Source: an uncultured Bacillota bacterium (GTDB lineage: Bacteria; Bacillota; Clostridia; Tissierellales; Tissierellaceae). Taken from it: a stretch of DNA of 8,861 nucleotides. The DNA lies in the NCBI GenBank assembly GCA_937951995.1, contig CALGAG010000118.1, positions 1 through 8,861 on the forward strand, given 5' to 3'. This document shows, in pieces, positions 6,590-8,861 of this stretch (its first letter is position 1; each line of letters starts with the position of its first letter). The position numbers and the translations under genes are program-made. The notes under the pieces are model-generated. The model had not been told where the DNA came from, did no database searches, and saw nothing but the letters and a program-made list of their open reading frames with translations.

Positions 6590-7900
6590 CTACTTTAAAA
6601 CCTCAATCAAGCTGTTCAAGTCATACTTGGTCTGTTGACCAGACTTCATGTCCCTCAGTGTATACTCTCCGGTTTTTTTCTCTTCTTCACCTATTACTAT
6701 GACAAAAGGGATCCCCATTTTATCTGCATAGTTGAATTTCTTGCCAAGTTTAGTCTCTTCGAGATATATTTGTGTGAAGATGTCCTCTTTTCTCAATGCA
6801 GCTGCAAGCTTTATTGACTCGTCCATGTATCCCTCCATGGGGATAACTAGAACCTTTGTGAGAGAGCTTTCCTGAGTGTTGATTATCCCAGCTTCCATTA
6901 GCTGGTAGAACAGTCTGGTCAGGCCAATTGATATTCCAACACCTGGCAGCTGCTGTTTGGTGTAGTAGGTAGCCAGGTTGTCATATCTTCCGCCTGAGCA
7001 TACACTCCCAATTGATGGATATTCATCAAGCAAGGTTTCATAAACTGTGCCTGTATAGTAATCCAGCCCCCTTGCAATTGTAAGATCAATTGCAAAATTT
7101 GATTCTGGGACCTCAAATAATCTCAAATACTTGACAACAGTTTCTATTTCATCTAGACCTTCCTTAAACAGATCGTCATCAATTCTCATTTCACTTAAGG
7201 CATTTATTATTTCATCATTACTTCCCTCAATTTGGATAAACCTCTTGATGCTGTGGATTTGGTCCTGTGACAAACCATTAGCTTCAAGCTCTTCCTCCAC
7301 CTTCTTCATGCCGATCTTTTCCAGCTTGTCAACGGTTCTCAATACAAGATGTGCATCATCTATTTCTATTGAACTGAAGAATCCTGAAAGGATTTTTCTA
7401 TTGTTGATCTTGATGGTGAAATCTTCGAAGCCCAAATCCCTAAAGGTTGAATAAATAACACTTGGTATCTCAGCATCATTTATGATGTCAAGCTTCCCAT
7501 TTCCGATTATGTCTATATCAGCCTGATAGAATTCTCTAAATCGGCCCTTTTGATTCCTCTCTCCCCTGTAGACCTTGCCAATGTGATACCTTCTGTATGG
7601 AAAGTTTAACTCAGAATAATGCTGAGCAACGTATCTTGCCAATGGTACAGTCAAATCAAATCTCATGGACATGTCAGTGCTTCCTTTTACAACCTTGTAA
7701 ATCTGTTTTTCAGTTTCTCCTCCACCCTTTGCCAAAAGCACCTCTGATTTCTCGATCACTGGTGTGTCAATTGGCAGAAAACCGAATTTTTCATAGTTTC
7801 TCCTGATTGTATCCATCATCCTGTTAAACAGAATCTGGTCTCCAGGATTCAATTCCATAAATCCAGGCAGTATTGATGGTTTTACTATATCATTTCCCAT
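6590..7900 (-). CDS. hisS: Histidine--tRNA ligase
   Basis: Class II synthetase of 436 residues that charges tRNA-His. Visible: RFDLTVPLARYVA (80-92); the motif 2 region KVYRGERNQKGRFREFYQADIDIIG (109-133, arginine at 112); the histidine-specific signatures ARGLDYYTG (276-284, R277) and SVCSGGRYDNL (299-309); and motif 3, GVGISIGLTRL (320-330, R329). The anticodon-binding domain fills about 345-436. These residues mark a catalytic enzyme rather than the HisZ paralogue, which lacks key ones. The N-terminus (KPSILPGFMELNPGDQ) differs from the common RGTKDILP form. The ATG at 7898-7900 follows GGGAGGG in minus-strand AGGGAGGGAAATC, a good site. No T-box or terminator was found for this gene; the thrS promoter begins 28 bases past its stop. 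Confidence 0.97.
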   Translation of the reverse strand: MGNDIVKPSILPGFMELNPGDQILFNRMMDTIRRNYEKFGFLPIDTPVIEKSEVLLAKGGGETEKQIYKVVKGSTDMSMRFDLTVPLARYVAQHYSELNFPYRRYHIGKVYRGERNQKGRFREFYQADIDIIGNGKLDIINDAEIPSVIYSTFRDLGFEDFTIKINNRKILSGFFSSIEIDDAHLVLRTVDKLEKIGMKKVEEELEANGLSQDQIHSIKRFIQIEGSNDEIINALSEMRIDDDLFKEGLDEIETVVKYLRLFEVPESNFAIDLTIARGLDYYTGTVYETLLDEYPSIGSVCSGGRYDNLATYYTKQQLPGVGISIGLTRLFYQLMEAGIINTQESSLTKVLVIPMEGYMDESIKLAAALRKEDIFTQIYLEETKLGKKFNYADKMGIPFVIVIGEEEKKTGEYTLRDMKSGQQTKYDLNSLIEVLK

Positions 7901-7929
7901 GATTTCCCTCCCTGATATTATCTATATTT

Positions 7930-7959
7930 ATTATAATAACATTAATCACCAACTTTTAA
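7930..7959 (-). promoter_or_regulatory. Weak candidate promoter for hisS
   Basis: The 79-base gap before hisS is very AT-rich. It has an exact TATAAT (7935-7930) with, 18 bases upstream, only TTAAAA (7959-7954; four of six) as a possible -35. hisS may instead be read through from the upstream gene, as no terminator separates them. Confidence 0.35.
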
Positions 7960-7979
7960 AAGCTAGCCAGTCAATGTAA

Positions 7980-8729
7980 TCATCCATTCCTGCCACATAG
8001 ACCAATGATCGTTCCTACATCCACAGCTGGCTCCCTTGTCAGGCAAATCAGGTCTATTCCCTTGGCAGTAAGGAATTCTTCTATTCTATCCTTGTCAGGA
8101 TGCAAATCCAGCCCTCCAGTTATAACCATCCTATCTGGAGAAATCAGTCCTGTTGCACCACCGATAAACCCGTAATCCATACCTGGAAGGTCTATGTATC
8201 CTTGATTTACTAGAAGGATATCAAATCCTGCTTCGGTCAGTAGTTTATATATCCCCCTATCAGAGGTAATGCCACTATTATCATCCACTATTGCCAGGGA
8301 ACACTTTGTATAGCCTTGCTTGGTGTTTAGCCTTCTGATCTTGAATTTGTCTGCATACCTTAGTATGACAGGATCTGTCACATCAAGCCTGTGTATGAGC
8401 GTATCTCTTAGGAATGCAACATTATAAGGAACATCCTTTGGATATGCTTTCATTAATACCGAATCACCTCTTAGGACTTTTATACCGTAGTCCTCCAGCT
8501 TATCCCTGTAGTAGTCCAGTACCGATGGTGCTGCTACAAGACTGCCGTCAGGCATTGGCGTTAGGACCATATCAGGATGATTTGCCACTGGCTTCTGTAG
8601 ACTATGGGCCTCAATTGTTGGAATTGTATTTATACCCAGCATCTCCATTGCACGAAATACCCCAGAAGGAGCCTCATTGCTTATTACGGCTACATCGATC
8701 ATCTTGCTTGGAACAAATGGGTTAATCAT
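7980..8729 (-). CDS. Uncharacterised 249-residue protein, possible DUF6873/GME-fold family
   Basis: Soluble protein, no signal peptide or membrane segment. I cannot assign a function. Its layout resembles uncharacterised clostridial proteins that I recall being named DUF6873, with a guanidine-modifying-enzyme (GME)-like repeat fold; this is from memory and moderately sure at best. Motifs that look conserved: HPDM (51-54), NVAFL (103-107), TKQGYTKCSLAIVDD (136-150), ITSD (154-157), GFIGGATGLI (187-196) and ITGGLDLHPD (203-212). Cysteines are C143, C229 and C245; the last lies four residues from the C-terminus. The start at 8727-8729 follows a modest AAGGATGA, 31 bases after the tRNA terminator T-run. 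A second Met at residue 10 is possible but has no better site. It lies between tRNA-Cys and hisS; the context gives no clear role. Confidence 0.85.
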   Translation of the reverse strand: MINPFVPSKMIDVAVISNEAPSGVFRAMEMLGINTIPTIEAHSLQKPVANHPDMVLTPMPDGSLVAAPSVLDYYRDKLEDYGIKVLRGDSVLMKAYPKDVPYNVAFLRDTLIHRLDVTDPVILRYADKFKIRRLNTKQGYTKCSLAIVDDNSGITSDRGIYKLLTEAGFDILLVNQGYIDLPGMDYGFIGGATGLISPDRMVITGGLDLHPDKDRIEEFLTAKGIDLICLTREPAVDVGTIIGLCGRNG

Positions 8730-8760
8730 GATATCTCATCCTTAAAGTTATGTTGATTTC

Positions 8761-8792
8761 AAAAAAATCCTTCTGAATTAACAGAAGGATTT
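8761..8792 (-). terminator. Rho-independent terminator of tRNA-Cys
   Basis: On the minus strand, AAATCCTTCTG (8792-8782) and CAGAAGGATTT (8775-8765) form a perfect 11-bp stem around a six-base TTAATT loop. The T-run continues to 8761. It starts five bases after the CCA end of the tRNA. Confidence 0.95.
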
Positions 8793-8797
8793 CATTA

Positions 8798-8861
8798 TGG
8801 AGGCGACACCCAGATTTGAACTGGGGGTGAAGGTGTTGCAGACCTCTGCCTTACCACTTGG
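8798..8861 (-). tRNA. tRNA-Cys (anticodon GCA), 5' end outside the window
   Basis: Reads into the window from the right edge, which cuts it within the D-arm region. Roughly the first ten bases (acceptor 5' strand and start of the D stem) are missing. Visible: the D-arm segment CCAAGTGGTAAGGC; an anticodon loop CTGCAAC (8841-8835) with anticodon GCA (8839-8837) closed by AGGT/ACCT; and a T-arm CCCAG-TTCAAAT-CTGGG. The 3' acceptor strand TGTCGCC is followed by discriminator T and an encoded CCA (8800-8798). U73 is the standard identity element for cysteine tRNAs, in agreement with the anticodon. Confidence 0.96.

Noticed and set aside
7951..7960. Palindrome CTTTTAAAAG before hisS
   Set aside because: Low-complexity AT palindrome with no U-tract or second half-site; no support as a terminator or operator.
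7901..7979. T-box or other riboswitch before hisS
   Set aside because: The gap is only 79 bases, with no T-box sequence, terminator or structured element.

Overview
The window reads as ordinary core-genome sequence from an AT-rich Gram-positive anaerobe of the Firmicutes, most likely Clostridia in the broad sense (Tissierellales-like is a guess). Evidence: strong AGGAGG-type ribosome binding sites before almost every gene, a T-box leader on thrS, an attenuator-type leader on infC-rpmI-rplT with an AUU-started infC, two exact TTGACA-17-bp promoters, and a KtrB/KtrA-type potassium system. Every gene lies on the minus strand, so the window is read from right to left. No mobile elements, CRISPR arrays, prophage remnants or clear signs of transfer were seen.

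Right end to left: a tRNA-Cys(GCA) cut by the window edge, with its rho-independent terminator (8761-8861); an uncharacterised 249-residue protein (7980-8729); hisS (6590-7900); a consensus promoter and a complete T-box leader with a threonine (ACC) specifier (6302-6562); thrS (4380-6287) and, 14 bases further on, a PepV-type M20 dipeptidase (2965-4365). Next come a consensus promoter just past the pepV stop codon and an attenuated leader of about 180 nt (2747-2961), then infC, rpmI and rplT (1642-2746), a terminator (1613-1637), and the potassium transporter pair ktrB (226-1569) and ktrA (1-214, cut by the left edge).

Functionally this is mostly translation machinery: two aminoacyl-tRNA synthetases, a tRNA, initiation factor 3 and two 50S proteins. 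To this are added a peptidase that supplies free amino acids and a K+ uptake system. The most informative parts are the RNA control regions. The thrS T-box probably also governs pepV. The infC leader has a near-perfect terminator hairpin and an upstream copy of the terminator's 3' arm that could act as an antiterminator. The translated genes are conserved families; only the 249-residue protein lacks a known function. I do not see a novel multi-gene system.
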